A DNA stretch of 35,798 nt. It comes from Sphingobacteriaceae bacterium (lineage in GTDB: Bacteria; Bacteroidota; Bacteroidia; B-17B0; Aurantibacillaceae). The notes below the pieces were generated by a model. It was not told the DNA's origin and searched no databases. It was given only the letters and a program-made list of their open reading frames with translations. Below are positions 23,845 through 32,017 of the stretch, piece after piece. Where the stretch lies: contig JAHEYE010000025.1 in NCBI GenBank assembly GCA_023251695.1, positions 1-35,798 on the forward strand. The letters run 5' to 3'. How positions within the stretch are numbered: position 1 is the first letter of the stretch; every line of letters starts with the position of its first letter. Both the position numbers and the translations under genes were made by a program.

Positions 23845-25179
23845 CTAAAACTTCTCTCCCTCGAGCCTTGCCACAACAGCAGATGCGACAGCATTACCAA
23901 CAACATTAGTTGCACTGCGGCCCATGTCGAGAATTTGATCCACTGCTAAGAGTAATAATAATCCTTCTCCGGGAATATTAAACATACCCAGCATGCCGGC
24001 AATAACAACTAAAGAAGCGCGCGGTACACCGGCCATGCCTTTACTGGTAACTAATAAAATTAACATCATTTTTATCTGATCGGCCATGCCTATATCCATA
24101 CCATACGACTGCGCAATAAATACTGTTGCGAAAGTCATGTACATAATAGAGCCATCCAGATTAAAAGAGTAACCCAAAGGCAAAACAAAACTTACTATGC
24201 GGTTACTGATGCCGTGTTTTTCTAAAGCTTCAATGGTCTTCGGCATTGCGCTTTCTGAACTTGCAGTACTGAAAGCCAATAGAATTGGTTCTTTTATATC
24301 TGCTAACAATCTGTAGAATTTTATTTTGAAAACAAGTGCGATAATCCACAACACAACGAAAACAAAAAATAACAGGCCTCCAAAGAAACACAAGATCAAA
24401 TAAGCATAGCCGCTTAAAACATCGAGTCCTTGCATAATGACAACAGCCGTAATCGCTCCAAAAATTCCTACAGGCGCAAAGTTCATCACGTAATTAGTAA
24501 TCTTAAACATAATATGCGCCAGACTATCACAAGCTTTTACCATGGTCTCGCCTTGTTTGCCTAATGAAGCTGCTGCAACGCCAAAGAATAATGCAAACAC
24601 TACAATTGGTAAAACATCATTACTCGCCATAGCACTTACAATACTATCCGGTATAACATGCGAGATAAAATTCTTCGCATCCTGCACGTTCGATTTTACG
24701 CCGGTTTCCGCCCTTGCGTCAGGTAAATCCAAATGCATGACTTTTCCTGGCTCAAATACATTTACAATCACTAATCCCAGCATTAAAGCAATTAATGTTG
24801 CAGAAGTAAAATAAATTAATGTTTTTAAACCAATTCGTCCAACCGATTTGAAATCCCCTACTTTTGCAACACCCAAAACCAGAACCGCAAAAACTAAAGG
24901 TGCAATTATCATTTTTATCATCCGTAAAAAAATGTCACTCAAAATTGAAAACCGTGAGGCAATTTTTTTCTTTTCTTCTTTAAATTGCTTTTCGCTGAAT
25001 TTAGTCAGGGCCGCTTCAGTTTTTTTGATGACTTCAGGATTGCCGCTTTTCACGAGAATGATTTTGGCATAATCGGTTTTTTGGGTGGTAATGGATTTAT
25101 TAATAACGTATCCTGCTATCAGACCAATTAACATGGCAATAACAATACTGGTTATAAGGCGGTTTTTCTTCGAAAACAT
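23845..25179 (-). CDS. Dicarboxylate/amino acid:cation symporter (SDF/DAACS family)
   Basis: This 444-residue inner-membrane protein imports glutamate, aspartate or C4-dicarboxylates with protons or sodium. It has eight predicted helices and the family signatures: hairpin 1 with SSESAMPKT, helix 7 LGYSFNLDGSIMYMT (NMDGT-like, here NLDGS), hairpin 2 with SKGMAGVPRASLVV, and helix 8 DMGRSATNVVGNAVA. An N-terminal insertion of about 50 residues (KTDYAKIILVKSG to KKKIASRF), rich in Lys and Glu, separates helices 1 and 2. The aspartate of DMGRSATN that binds the substrate amino group in GltPh relatives is present. The ATG at 25179 lies behind a TAAGTTTG box. Transported substrate cannot be fixed from sequence. 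Confidence 0.92.
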   Translation of the reverse strand: MFSKKNRLITSIVIAMLIGLIAGYVINKSITTQKTDYAKIILVKSGNPEVIKKTEAALTKFSEKQFKEEKKKIASRFSILSDIFLRMIKMIIAPLVFAVLVLGVAKVGDFKSVGRIGLKTLIYFTSATLIALMLGLVIVNVFEPGKVMHLDLPDARAETGVKSNVQDAKNFISHVIPDSIVSAMASNDVLPIVVFALFFGVAAASLGKQGETMVKACDSLAHIMFKITNYVMNFAPVGIFGAITAVVIMQGLDVLSGYAYLILCFFGGLLFFVFVVLWIIALVFKIKFYRLLADIKEPILLAFSTASSESAMPKTIEALEKHGISNRIVSFVLPLGYSFNLDGSIMYMTFATVFIAQSYGMDIGMADQIKMMLILLVTSKGMAGVPRASLVVIAGMLGMFNIPGEGLLLLLAVDQILDMGRSATNVVGNAVASAVVARLEGEKF

Positions 25180-25197
25180 GAAACTTTATTTATTAAT

Positions 25198-25205
25198 CAA
25201 ACTTA
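25198..25205 (-). promoter_or_regulatory. -7 element of the symporter gene
   Basis: TAAGTTTG on the minus strand matches TAnnTTTG. A start near 25192 gives a leader of about 13 bases to the ATG at 25179. No good -33. Confidence 0.45.
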
Positions 25206-25234
25206 ATAATTATATTTAGATAATGTAAATTATA

Positions 25235-25293
25235 GCCACAGATTTCGCAGATTAGCACGGATTAAATCCGCGTAAATTCGTGAAATCTGCGGC
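25235..25293. repeat. Imperfect palindromic intergenic repeat (CAGATTTC type)
   Basis: The 29-base arms (left begins GCCACAGATTTCGCAG, right ends TGAAATCTGCGGC) pair with about seven mismatches around a one-base centre. The sequence type, CAGATTTCACAGATT plus CGCGGATT, is one I recall as a dispersed element in many environmental bacterial genomes. It ends 14 bases before the mazG-like ATG, so it is in the leader or promoter of that gene. Confidence 0.65.
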
Positions 25294-25307
25294 TTAAAAC
25301 AAATGTT

Positions 25308-25634
25308 ATGACTCTTTCACAGGCGCAACAAAGCGTAGATAACTGGATAAAAACCCATGGCGTACGCTATTTTAATGAATTAACTAATATGGCGATGCTG
25401 ACGGAAGAAGTTGGCGAAGTAGCCCGTATTATCGCCCGCAGATATGGCGAACAATCGGAAAAAGAAAGTGATAAAAACAAATTGCTGGATGAAGAATTAG
25501 CCGATGTTCTTTTTGTTCTGATTTGCCTCGCCAACCAAACAGGAGTTAATCTGGAAGAGGCCTTGAAGAAGAATCTTGAAAAGAAAACCACGCGCGACAG
25601 CGAAAGACATAAAGGAAACGAGAAGTTGAAATAA
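25308..25634 (+). CDS. MazG-like nucleotide pyrophosphohydrolase
   Basis: This 108-residue all-alpha protein has the acidic metal-binding motifs of the MazG/all-alpha NTP-PPase group: EEVGEVARII near 30-40 and DEELADVLFVLICLA near 62-77. Such enzymes hydrolyse (d)NTPs to monophosphates and pyrophosphate, often as house-cleaning. The single-domain length suits the iMazG/RS21-C6-like subgroup. It starts just after a palindromic repeat and its stop abuts the stop of convergent gldG with no spacer. The family is firm; the preferred nucleotide is unknown. Confidence 0.88.
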   Translation: MTLSQAQQSVDNWIKTHGVRYFNELTNMAMLTEEVGEVARIIARRYGEQSEKESDKNKLLDEELADVLFVLICLANQTGVNLEEALKKNLEKKTTRDSERHKGNEKLK

Positions 25635-27350
25635 TCAGGAAGCGTATTTTTTCTTTCTTATATAAAACTGCAGCATTCCGAATAAAATTACCACTAAAAG
25701 CGGTAAGGCTATATTAATAAATTGCCACTTGCTTTCCTTTCCCTCAATTTTCTTTTTGTCCAGTAAACGCAACTTTACTTCGCGTGCTCGCAATTGCAAT
25801 AAACCCTCATCATCGAGCAAATAATTAACGCAGTTCACTAAAAAAGTTTTGTTGGCGAAAGTTTGATTAGTGAATTGATCAAAGCCCAATGGCAAAGGTC
25901 CCACACTTCTTCTTGTTTCATTCTTTGCAATGTTCCCATCAGAGATTACTATCATCTTTGTTTTTTTGCCGTGGGACTTAAATGCAATGGTGGAATCGTT
26001 CATAATGATTCCAGGCAAACGGTTTTCGTAATTCGAATTAAATTCGCCCTCCAATAAACAAGCAACTGCCTGGTATGGATTATTGAACTGGATTTCTTTT
26101 GGCTTAAATTGTACCATGGCTAAAGCCACACGTACCGGTGTCGGTTGTACTTTTGTGTAGCGCGAACTGTGAAGTAAAATAGTTTTTTTAATACCCCGCG
26201 CCGAAACCGTATCAATGGTTCCCGCAAAATCAAGCTTTATCATATCCAGATTTTTCACAATGGGATGATCTATGTCGGGCATAATAAGCGGACTATACAG
26301 CCATTGAAAAGGTTTAAAATTTGGTTGTCCGTTTTTAAAACCAACATTTACAGGAATGGTTGCACACTGCATGTCTTGAATTAAAACCGGATTTAAACGT
26401 ACGCCATACTTAAAAAGCATGTCCGATAAATTTAAATCATTATTGAAGCCCAGGGTGAATTGTTTTAAGCGGAACGTATCCATGTTTAAATACACCGGAT
26501 CCAACATCCATAATACTTTTCCGCCGCTCATGACGAATTGATCGATGATGAATTTATCCTTTTCAACGAACACCGAATCAGGCTGGGATATAATAGCCAC
26601 ATCGGTTTTTTTCAGTGCTTCGAGCTGCTGCTTAATTTCCAGTCGCGTTACATTATAGTACTCGCTCAGCGACCGCATAAAATCGTATTGACGCAAAGTG
26701 TCTAATTCGCCGTGACCCTGAATAAAAGTAACTTCTGAACGGCGTGACGCCTGCAACTTACGTATGGCGTTGGTTAAACCATATTCTAATTCCTGAACGG
26801 AATTGTTTACACTCATTTCTGTTGTGAACCCGCCTCCAGCCTGACGTTTAAAAATCTGCCAAGGTAATTCTCTGCCGCGGTAAGTGACAATAGCACCCGG
26901 CCACAATAAAGTTTCAGTTACCTTTTGTCCTTTTTTACTTTTATCAATAACCTGTTCGGGAACAATTCCTTTGTCGTACAATTGCTTTTCAATTTTATTA
27001 ACTTCTTCCTTATCGGGATTTTCTCCCGGATTAATGAATTCGTAATCAATCTGATTATCTGAATACGCGCGGAATTCATCTAAAATCTCTTTCGTTTCGT
27101 TACGTAAACGTGTAAAATCAGGATTTAAATCGCCATGCAAATACACTTTCAAATAAACAACATCATCTATTCCTTTCAGTAATTTACGTGTTGACTCAGA
27201 GAGTGTATATCTTTTCTCAGTCGTCAAATCAAAACGTTTGAAATAAAATGACAAAACAAAATTGGCGAGAATGACAATTGAAGTTATCATCACAAAGTTA
27301 AGAATGTCTTTGCGTTTGTTACCCGTGGTATGTTTTTTCTCTTTTACCAT
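25635..27350 (-). CDS. gldG: Gliding-motility ABC transporter auxiliary protein GldG
   Basis: GldG is a membrane-anchored, mostly periplasmic partner of the GldF permease; in Flavobacterium the GldAFG transporter is linked to gliding. The 571-residue protein has an N-terminal helix (FVMITSIVILANFVLSFYF), the family motif RFDLTTEKRYTLSESTRKLL, a large soluble domain of the ABC_transp_aux type (about 60-510), and a C-terminal helix (INIALPLLVVILFGMLQFYI). It overlaps gldF by seven bases (ATGGTAA), so the two are coupled. The ATPase gldA is not in the window. The product call is firm; a role in gliding in this organism is inference. Confidence 0.93.
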   Translation of the reverse strand: MVKEKKHTTGNKRKDILNFVMITSIVILANFVLSFYFKRFDLTTEKRYTLSESTRKLLKGIDDVVYLKVYLHGDLNPDFTRLRNETKEILDEFRAYSDNQIDYEFINPGENPDKEEVNKIEKQLYDKGIVPEQVIDKSKKGQKVTETLLWPGAIVTYRGRELPWQIFKRQAGGGFTTEMSVNNSVQELEYGLTNAIRKLQASRRSEVTFIQGHGELDTLRQYDFMRSLSEYYNVTRLEIKQQLEALKKTDVAIISQPDSVFVEKDKFIIDQFVMSGGKVLWMLDPVYLNMDTFRLKQFTLGFNNDLNLSDMLFKYGVRLNPVLIQDMQCATIPVNVGFKNGQPNFKPFQWLYSPLIMPDIDHPIVKNLDMIKLDFAGTIDTVSARGIKKTILLHSSRYTKVQPTPVRVALAMVQFKPKEIQFNNPYQAVACLLEGEFNSNYENRLPGIIMNDSTIAFKSHGKKTKMIVISDGNIAKNETRRSVGPLPLGFDQFTNQTFANKTFLVNCVNYLLDDEGLLQLRAREVKLRLLDKKKIEGKESKWQFINIALPLLVVILFGMLQFYIRKKKYAS

Positions 27351-28087
27351 TTGCGACTCTGCAATACCAATTTGGTGAATATATTAAATAGAGCAATCAG
27401 ACTAATAAAGTAAAGCATATCGCGGGTATCAATAACTCCACGGCTCATGCTCACATAATGATGATTGATTCCTAATGATTTTACGAATGCATCATACTTT
27501 CCGAAAAGGCCTGAGGCAGCAATAAACTCGAAACCCGTATAGCAAAAGAAACAAAGCAATAGAGCCATGATAAATGCGATAACCTGATTCTCCGCAACAG
27601 AAGACGCAAAAACACCAACGGAAACAAATCCTGCTCCTAAAAACAATAAACCAATGTAAGAACCCCACATACCTCCCGTGTCAACACCTATACGGTGATC
27701 GGCCGCTAATTTACTTACAGTATAATAATAAATGAGTGTTGGCAACAGGGAAACAATTACCAAGGTAAATCCGGCGATGTATTTTGCCATCACAATTTGA
27801 ATATCCGTTAATGGGCGTGTCAATAACAATTCTATGGTGCCTGTCTTTTTCTCTTCTGAAAAAGTCCGCATGGTGATGGCCGGAATTAAAAATAAATACA
27901 CCCATGGTGCCAGAATAAATAATGGGTCAATATTAGCAAATCCGTTTTCGAGAACATTTGTTCCTGTACTTTCGCTTGGGATTAAAAACATAAAAGCGCC
28001 TATAAGCGTAATAAAAACACCGATGGCAACATAACCAATGAGTGAACTTAAAAAACTACGGATTTCTTTTATATAGAGGGTTAACAT
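27344..28087 (-). CDS. gldF: Gliding-motility ABC transporter permease GldF
   Basis: The 247-residue protein has six membrane helices (LIGYVAIGVFITLIGAFMF, YLFLIPAITMRTF, YIAGFTLVIVSLLPTLIYYY, GLLFLGAGFVSVGVFASS, VIAFIMALLLCFFCYTGF and a last one near the end). It contains the permease motif MRTFSEEKKTGTIELLLTRPLTD, typical of ABC-2 type subunits. The neighbouring gldG fixes the identity as GldF. A 44-base gap separates it from the upstream esterase gene, so it could belong to a longer transcript that begins at mtgA. The ATG at 28087 is clear. Confidence 0.93.
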   Translation of the reverse strand: MLTLYIKEIRSFLSSLIGYVAIGVFITLIGAFMFLIPSESTGTNVLENGFANIDPLFILAPWVYLFLIPAITMRTFSEEKKTGTIELLLTRPLTDIQIVMAKYIAGFTLVIVSLLPTLIYYYTVSKLAADHRIGVDTGGMWGSYIGLLFLGAGFVSVGVFASSVAENQVIAFIMALLLCFFCYTGFEFIAASGLFGKYDAFVKSLGINHHYVSMSRGVIDTRDMLYFISLIALFNIFTKLVLQSRKW

Positions 28088-28131
28088 TTATGCAAAAATA
28101 ACATTATAGTACTTAAACTGCGATAAGGTTC

Positions 28132-28785
28132 TTATTTATTTAACACATTTTTATTCAGTAAAAACAAAGGTTCTTCCAATATATCATGTGTACCTTTATA
28201 ATGGATTGAGTTTGGTTCAATTCCATTCCGTTCTAAAACTTCAAGTTGCTCCCCCCTTCTTTTCTCTGATAAAAATTCGTCTTTATCTCCGGCTACATAA
28301 TGCCATTTAAGGTTTCTTAATTTCCGAACATCCGCTTCAAAATTCATATCCGGCGGAATGACACTTCCCCATACAATTAAATTATCGATTCTCCATTTTG
28401 TATGCGCTGCCCATCGGCAAATAGTGGCTCCACCCTGCGAAAAACCCAATGCATTTATTATAACTTTTTTGTCAAGCGGTAAAATATAGTTCTGATAAAT
28501 CACATCAAGATATTGGCAGTAATCCTCAATGTCCTTTTCCCGTTCTTCCTTTGTCATCCAACTGGCTCCAATTTTTCCACTGAAGCCGTTGAGATAATAA
28601 CGATGAAGGCCTTCAGGAACAATAAATAAATTTTCCTTATTAAATAATTTTTCAAATTTATTAATGAAGAAAGTAGAAAGTTGGCCGTACCCATGTGCAA
28701 TCAACCATACCGATTTTAAATCAGGATTATTTGCACCTTCAGTAACGACCCGCGCCGTTTTTTGCACTTTTAAATAATCGATCAT
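28132..28785 (-). CDS. Alpha/beta-hydrolase (carboxylesterase/phospholipase type)
   Basis: This 217-residue cytosolic hydrolase has the nucleophile elbow GFSQGG with Ser116, a general-acid Asp in AGDKDEF (about 167) and the catalytic His in GTHDI (about 200), so the triad is complete. The oxyanion strand reads LIAHGYGQ. Length and motifs match the small carboxylesterase/acyl-protein thioesterase group (Abhydrolase_2). It overlaps the upstream serine-hydrolase gene by four bases (ATGA), a sign of coupling. The substrate is unknown. No signal peptide is present, unlike its upstream partner. Confidence 0.85.
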   Translation of the reverse strand: MIDYLKVQKTARVVTEGANNPDLKSVWLIAHGYGQLSTFFINKFEKLFNKENLFIVPEGLHRYYLNGFSGKIGASWMTKEEREKDIEDYCQYLDVIYQNYILPLDKKVIINALGFSQGGATICRWAAHTKWRIDNLIVWGSVIPPDMNFEADVRKLRNLKWHYVAGDKDEFLSEKRRGEQLEVLERNGIEPNSIHYKGTHDILEEPLFLLNKNVLNK

Positions 28786-29942
28786 TCTTCGTCGGCCACG
28801 CTGCTAAATAAAGTATCGGCATCAATGGCCCGGTAAATTTTATACGTTTGATAAGCTGTTCGGTTGAGCTGATTACTCAAAACAACAATCGTGACTTTAT
28901 CACTCAGTCGCCGGTGAAACGATGTTCTGTAACCATGCCACCAGCCGTTATGAAAAACTTCTTTTTTCTCCGAATCCTTAAAATCTTTCATGCGCCATCC
29001 CAAGCCGTAATTGCTTAATTTTTTTTCGCGGCTTAAAGCTGTATAGGCCAGGTCCTGAGTTTCATGATTTAATAGTTTACCCTGAAACAAAGCCTCACTG
29101 AACAAAAACATATCGTACGGCGTTGAATAAATACTTTTATCACCTACTACGTAATCAGAAGCCTCCGGTTCAATGATTTTCCAGCGGTTGTCGTATGGTT
29201 TTGAAATCGCCTTTTCAAAAACATCCAGACTCAAAATTGTTCCGGAGTGTCGCATCCCCAAAGGGAGAAAAATTTCTTCGCGCAAAAAGTTTGAGAATGT
29301 CTTTTTGGATATTTTTTCGATTAATAAAGCCAGTAAAGCATAGTTGGTATTACAATAATTGAATGCTTTGTTAGGTTGCAAATAAAGTCCCGGTCTTTTT
29401 TCAATCATCAATTCCAAAACTTCGCGGTTGGTAAGTACTCTGTCTTTACTTGTCACAATATCATTTAGGAAATACAAATAATTAGGCAAACCCGAACGGT
29501 GTGAGAGCAAATGCTTAATGGTTATTTTATCGTATGGGAATAAAGGAAAATACGAGGCAAATGTATCATCCAATTTAATTAATCCCTTTTCAACCAAAAG
29601 CATTACGGCTGTTGCAGTTATTACTTTTGAAACGGAAGCGAGCTGAAAAGAAGTGGAATCCGTTAAGAGCACATTATTGCGTTTATCGGCATATCCAAAC
29701 GATTTCTGATAGATTACCTCTGCGTCCTTTGCTACAATTACCGAACCATTAAAACCGTTGTGTACCGCCATTTGTTCAAATAAAGTATCAAGTCGGTAAG
29801 CAATATCCCTGTATTTCGAAAAAGGAATTTTACCAATTACCGGCGGTTCCGGCTTAGCAAAAGCTATCATTCCGTTTTCAGAGTTGGATTGTCCGCAGCT
29901 GAAGCAGATTAAACAGAATACTATGAAAAAGAGTTTACGCAC
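28782..29942 (-). CDS. Lipoprotein serine hydrolase of the beta-lactamase (class C/PBP4*) fold
   Basis: The 386-residue product has a lipoprotein signal (FFIVFCLICFSCGQ, cysteine at 16). Its catalytic domain has SVSK (Ser103, Lys106), the YCN triad (Tyr196, Asn198) and HNG (331-333), which takes the place of the KTG box. Such proteins range from D-Ala-D-Ala carboxypeptidases to esterases; true class C beta-lactamase activity is not implied. The start is a GTG at 29942, directly after a 14-copy heptamer repeat, so leader length could vary between cells. It is followed by the esterase with a four-base overlap. The next gene upstream is mtgA, so a cell-wall role is possible. Confidence 0.88.
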   Translation of the reverse strand: MRKLFFIVFCLICFSCGQSNSENGMIAFAKPEPPVIGKIPFSKYRDIAYRLDTLFEQMAVHNGFNGSVIVAKDAEVIYQKSFGYADKRNNVLLTDSTSFQLASVSKVITATAVMLLVEKGLIKLDDTFASYFPLFPYDKITIKHLLSHRSGLPNYLYFLNDIVTSKDRVLTNREVLELMIEKRPGLYLQPNKAFNYCNTNYALLALLIEKISKKTFSNFLREEIFLPLGMRHSGTILSLDVFEKAISKPYDNRWKIIEPEASDYVVGDKSIYSTPYDMFLFSEALFQGKLLNHETQDLAYTALSREKKLSNYGLGWRMKDFKDSEKKEVFHNGWWHGYRTSFHRRLSDKVTIVVLSNQLNRTAYQTYKIYRAIDADTLFSSVADEE

Positions 29943-29946
29943 GCTT

Positions 29947-30044
29947 GTTTAGTGTTTAGTGTTTGGTGTTTAGTGTTTAGTGTTTAGTGTTTAGTGTTTA
30001 GTGTTTAGTGTTTAGTGTTTAGTGTTTAGTGTTTAGTGTTTAGT
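29947..30044. repeat. (GTTTAGT)14 tandem repeat directly upstream of the serine hydrolase
   Basis: Fourteen uninterrupted seven-base units, with the third changed to GTTTGGT and a two-base partial copy at the end. It begins four bases from the GTG start at 29942. Because seven is not a multiple of three, TAG or TAA appears in every frame on either strand, so it is non-coding. Copy number is likely to vary by slipped-strand replication. Confidence 0.97.
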
Positions 30045-30086
30045 GTAATTTAAATTTTTCGAAGTTTAAATCCTATTTGTCGCTGC

Positions 30087-30836
30087 CTACTGCTTACTTT
30101 TTTTACTGCCAACTGACTTCACAGGTTCATCATCATCTTTATATTTATCGTAATCCAACTTATTACCCCAGTAATTCATCTGCTGCTTTATCCATTCTTT
30201 ACGTTTGCCAACATAATTAGTTACAGGATTAGCCTTATAACGTAACGGACTGGGCAGAATGGCAGCAATGGCCGCAGCTTCGTCCTTTGTTAGTTTACTT
30301 GCTTTTTTATTAAACCAATGTTGTGAAGCCGCTTCAGCACCGTACACACCATCACCCATTTCAATGCTGTTCAGATACACTTCCATAATGCGTTCTTTGC
30401 TCCAGAAAATTTCTATCAATAAAGTAAACCAAACCTCAAAGGCCTTACGGATGTAACTTCTTCCTTGCCATAAAAAAACATTTTTGGCAGTTTGCTGGGT
30501 TATGGTGCTAGCGCCCCGCATGTGTTTACCCTGCTCGTTTTCTTTCATAGCTTTTTGAATAGCGCCCCAATCGAAACCAAAATGCTTTAAATAATTTTGA
30601 TCTTCGCTGCAAACAACTGCTAATTGTAATTTGGGTGAAATGTTTTCAAAAGGTTCCCAATCGTGTTCGAGATGCATTTTTTTACCATCCATTTTTTGCT
30701 CCACACAGCGGATAAGCATTAAAGGTGTAACAGGAACAGGTACCCAGCGGAACATAATTACTGATAAAATAGAGACTACTACAAAACAAACGATGGTCCG
30801 CCAGATAAAACTGAGTATTTTTCTTAAAATAATCAC
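30087..30836 (-). CDS. mtgA: Monofunctional biosynthetic peptidoglycan transglycosylase
   Basis: This GT51 enzyme polymerises lipid II into glycan strands on the periplasmic face of the inner membrane. It has one N-terminal helix (IVCFVVVSILSVIMF), the catalytic Glu78 in SEDQNYLKHFGFDW, then GASTITQQTAKN, then KERIMEVYLNSIEMG. No transpeptidase domain follows, and 249 residues is normal for MtgA. The tail is Lys/Asp-rich. The start is a GTG at 30836, about ten bases after a TAGATTTG box, so the leader would be very short. It is the probable first gene of the mtgA-hydrolase-esterase-gldFG run. Confidence 0.95.
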   Translation of the reverse strand: MIILRKILSFIWRTIVCFVVVSILSVIMFRWVPVPVTPLMLIRCVEQKMDGKKMHLEHDWEPFENISPKLQLAVVCSEDQNYLKHFGFDWGAIQKAMKENEQGKHMRGASTITQQTAKNVFLWQGRSYIRKAFEVWFTLLIEIFWSKERIMEVYLNSIEMGDGVYGAEAASQHWFNKKASKLTKDEAAAIAAILPSPLRYKANPVTNYVGKRKEWIKQQMNYWGNKLDYDKYKDDDEPVKSVGSKKSKQ

Positions 30837-30846
30837 GCCTAAACCA

Positions 30847-30854
30847 CAAATCTA
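30847..30854 (-). promoter_or_regulatory. -7 element of mtgA
   Basis: TAGATTTG on the minus strand matches TAnnTTTG, with a start expected around 30840, four bases before the GTG start codon. No TTG lies at the standard -33 distance, so the call is moderate. Confidence 0.4.
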
Positions 30855-30919
30855 TTCGTAATTTTGTACCGAAAACGCTCGGTGCCGACAATCAATTAAC
30901 CATGCCTTTTTAATTTCTT

Positions 30920-31408
30920 ATGGAGAAAAAATGGATTTATGCTCTTTTGACCCTTTTTGGGGGCTTAATTGTGCTGTTTTATTACAATAAATACAAGGTT
31001 GCTCCAAAAATCGATATCACTAAGCTGGAAATTGTAAATGAGGCTGGCGAAAATTTTGATTTGAAGTCCTTAAAAGGAAAAAAACTAATTCTCTCTTTTT
31101 ACGCGAGCTGGTGTGGTAATTGTCTGCAGGAAATGCAGGAGATTGATAAAATAAAAAATACTGAATTAAACGGCATTGATGTTGTTTGTATCACCGACGA
31201 ATCTATTGAGAAATTAAAACAATTTAAAGAGCATTCAGGCTATCCTTTTCTTTTTCTGAAATTAAAAACACAATTTGCTCAAATAAATATTAATTCGATT
31301 CCGGTTACTTATATAGTCAATGAAAAAATGGAAGTAGTTGAAGAATATTTAGGCTACATTGAATGGAGTGATCCTTCGACGATAAATTATATTAAAGGAC
31401 TTTATTAA
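30920..31408 (+). CDS. Membrane-anchored TlpA-like thioredoxin
   Basis: The 162-residue protein has an N-terminal uncleaved-looking helix (WIYALLTLFGGLIVLFYY) and then a thioredoxin domain of TlpA/ResA type. The redox motif SWCGNC is near residue 65, and the cis-proline loop is NSIPVTY. Periplasmic TlpA-like proteins keep cysteine pairs reduced, for example in cytochrome c or copper-site assembly. The region after the redox motif is short, with no insert. It converges on a four-cysteine membrane protein gene with a four-base overlap of the stops (TTAA). Whether that neighbour is its client is unknown. Confidence 0.88.
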   Translation: MEKKWIYALLTLFGGLIVLFYYNKYKVAPKIDITKLEIVNEAGENFDLKSLKGKKLILSFYASWCGNCLQEMQEIDKIKNTELNGIDVVCITDESIEKLKQFKEHSGYPFLFLKLKTQFAQININSIPVTYIVNEKMEVVEEYLGYIEWSDPSTINYIKGLY

Positions 31409-31941
31409 TGCGGGTCTCTCGAAATTGCCGGCTTACCCATTAATTTTTCTTTCTTAGGTTTTGGTTCCGGATCAGGAATATAACGTGGTCCGCCCATTGT
31501 GTGTTGGTTGATAATATTTTCGGGAATAACTTTTAATGTGTCTTTTACTACCGGTTTCTTTTTGATAGTATCCTTTGGTGCAATGTAAGCCACTTCACCT
31601 TTCGTTATTAACCGATCAGGATGTTTGCTTACCTGAGCGTTACTGAATAAACTGAATCCGAAAATAAAAAACGCAATCACTGCAGCTTTCTGAAAAAATT
31701 TCCAACCTCTGAATTGCTTAAAGAAATGCTCGAAACTTATTTCTTCTAATTGCTCTTCTTTAAAACGGCCGCATACACTTTCAGTTTGCGGTAACTCCAC
31801 AAAAAAGTTTTTTATTTCATCCACTGTTTTTATGCTGAAGTCGATTACCGTTTTCTGACATGATAAACAAAAAGCGCCTTTTTCATTTGGGCTCATTGCG
31901 TCCCAATTTTCGTGGCAGGGATTATCAATTACAATTTTCAT
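31405..31941 (-). CDS. Four-cysteine membrane protein, paralogue A
   Basis: I do not recognise a named family. The 178-residue protein has an N-terminal domain with four cysteines (C9, C25, C28, C57) in the pattern NPCHENWDAMSP, GAFCLSCQKTV, SVCGRF, which suggests a metal or Fe-S site. A hydrophobic segment follows (AAVIAFFIFGFSLFSNAQ, about 85-103) whose end looks like a signal-peptidase site. A Pro/Lys-rich tail of about 75 residues ends the protein. The N-terminal 35 residues and the hydrophobic segment are nearly the same as in the next gene upstream, so they are tandem duplicates. Similar N-terminal blocks, as I recall, occur in many uncharacterised Bacteroidota proteins, some fused to TonB-like tails. 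It overlaps the convergent thioredoxin gene by four bases. Confidence 0.75.
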   Translation of the reverse strand: MKIVIDNPCHENWDAMSPNEKGAFCLSCQKTVIDFSIKTVDEIKNFFVELPQTESVCGRFKEEQLEEISFEHFFKQFRGWKFFQKAAVIAFFIFGFSLFSNAQVSKHPDRLITKGEVAYIAPKDTIKKKPVVKDTLKVIPENIINQHTMGGPRYIPDPEPKPKKEKLMGKPAISRDPH

Positions 31942-32017
31942 AATTTCTTTGTTTAATATTTAGATGGGAAACCGATTGGGATTCCATAAATATTCAATTT
32001 ATTCGATTGATAATCAA

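Noticed and set aside
28093-28100. TATTTTTG box before gldF on the minus strand
   Set aside because: It fits TAnnTTTG but would start transcription at the start codon itself, has no -33, and lies in an AT-rich gap of a likely operon.
28782-29942. Antibiotic-resistance beta-lactamase
   Set aside because: SxxK and YxN are shared by many esterases and carboxypeptidases of this fold; HNG in place of KTG and the lipoprotein signal give no support for a resistance role.
29947-30044. CRISPR array
   Set aside because: The units are seven bases in direct tandem with no spacers.
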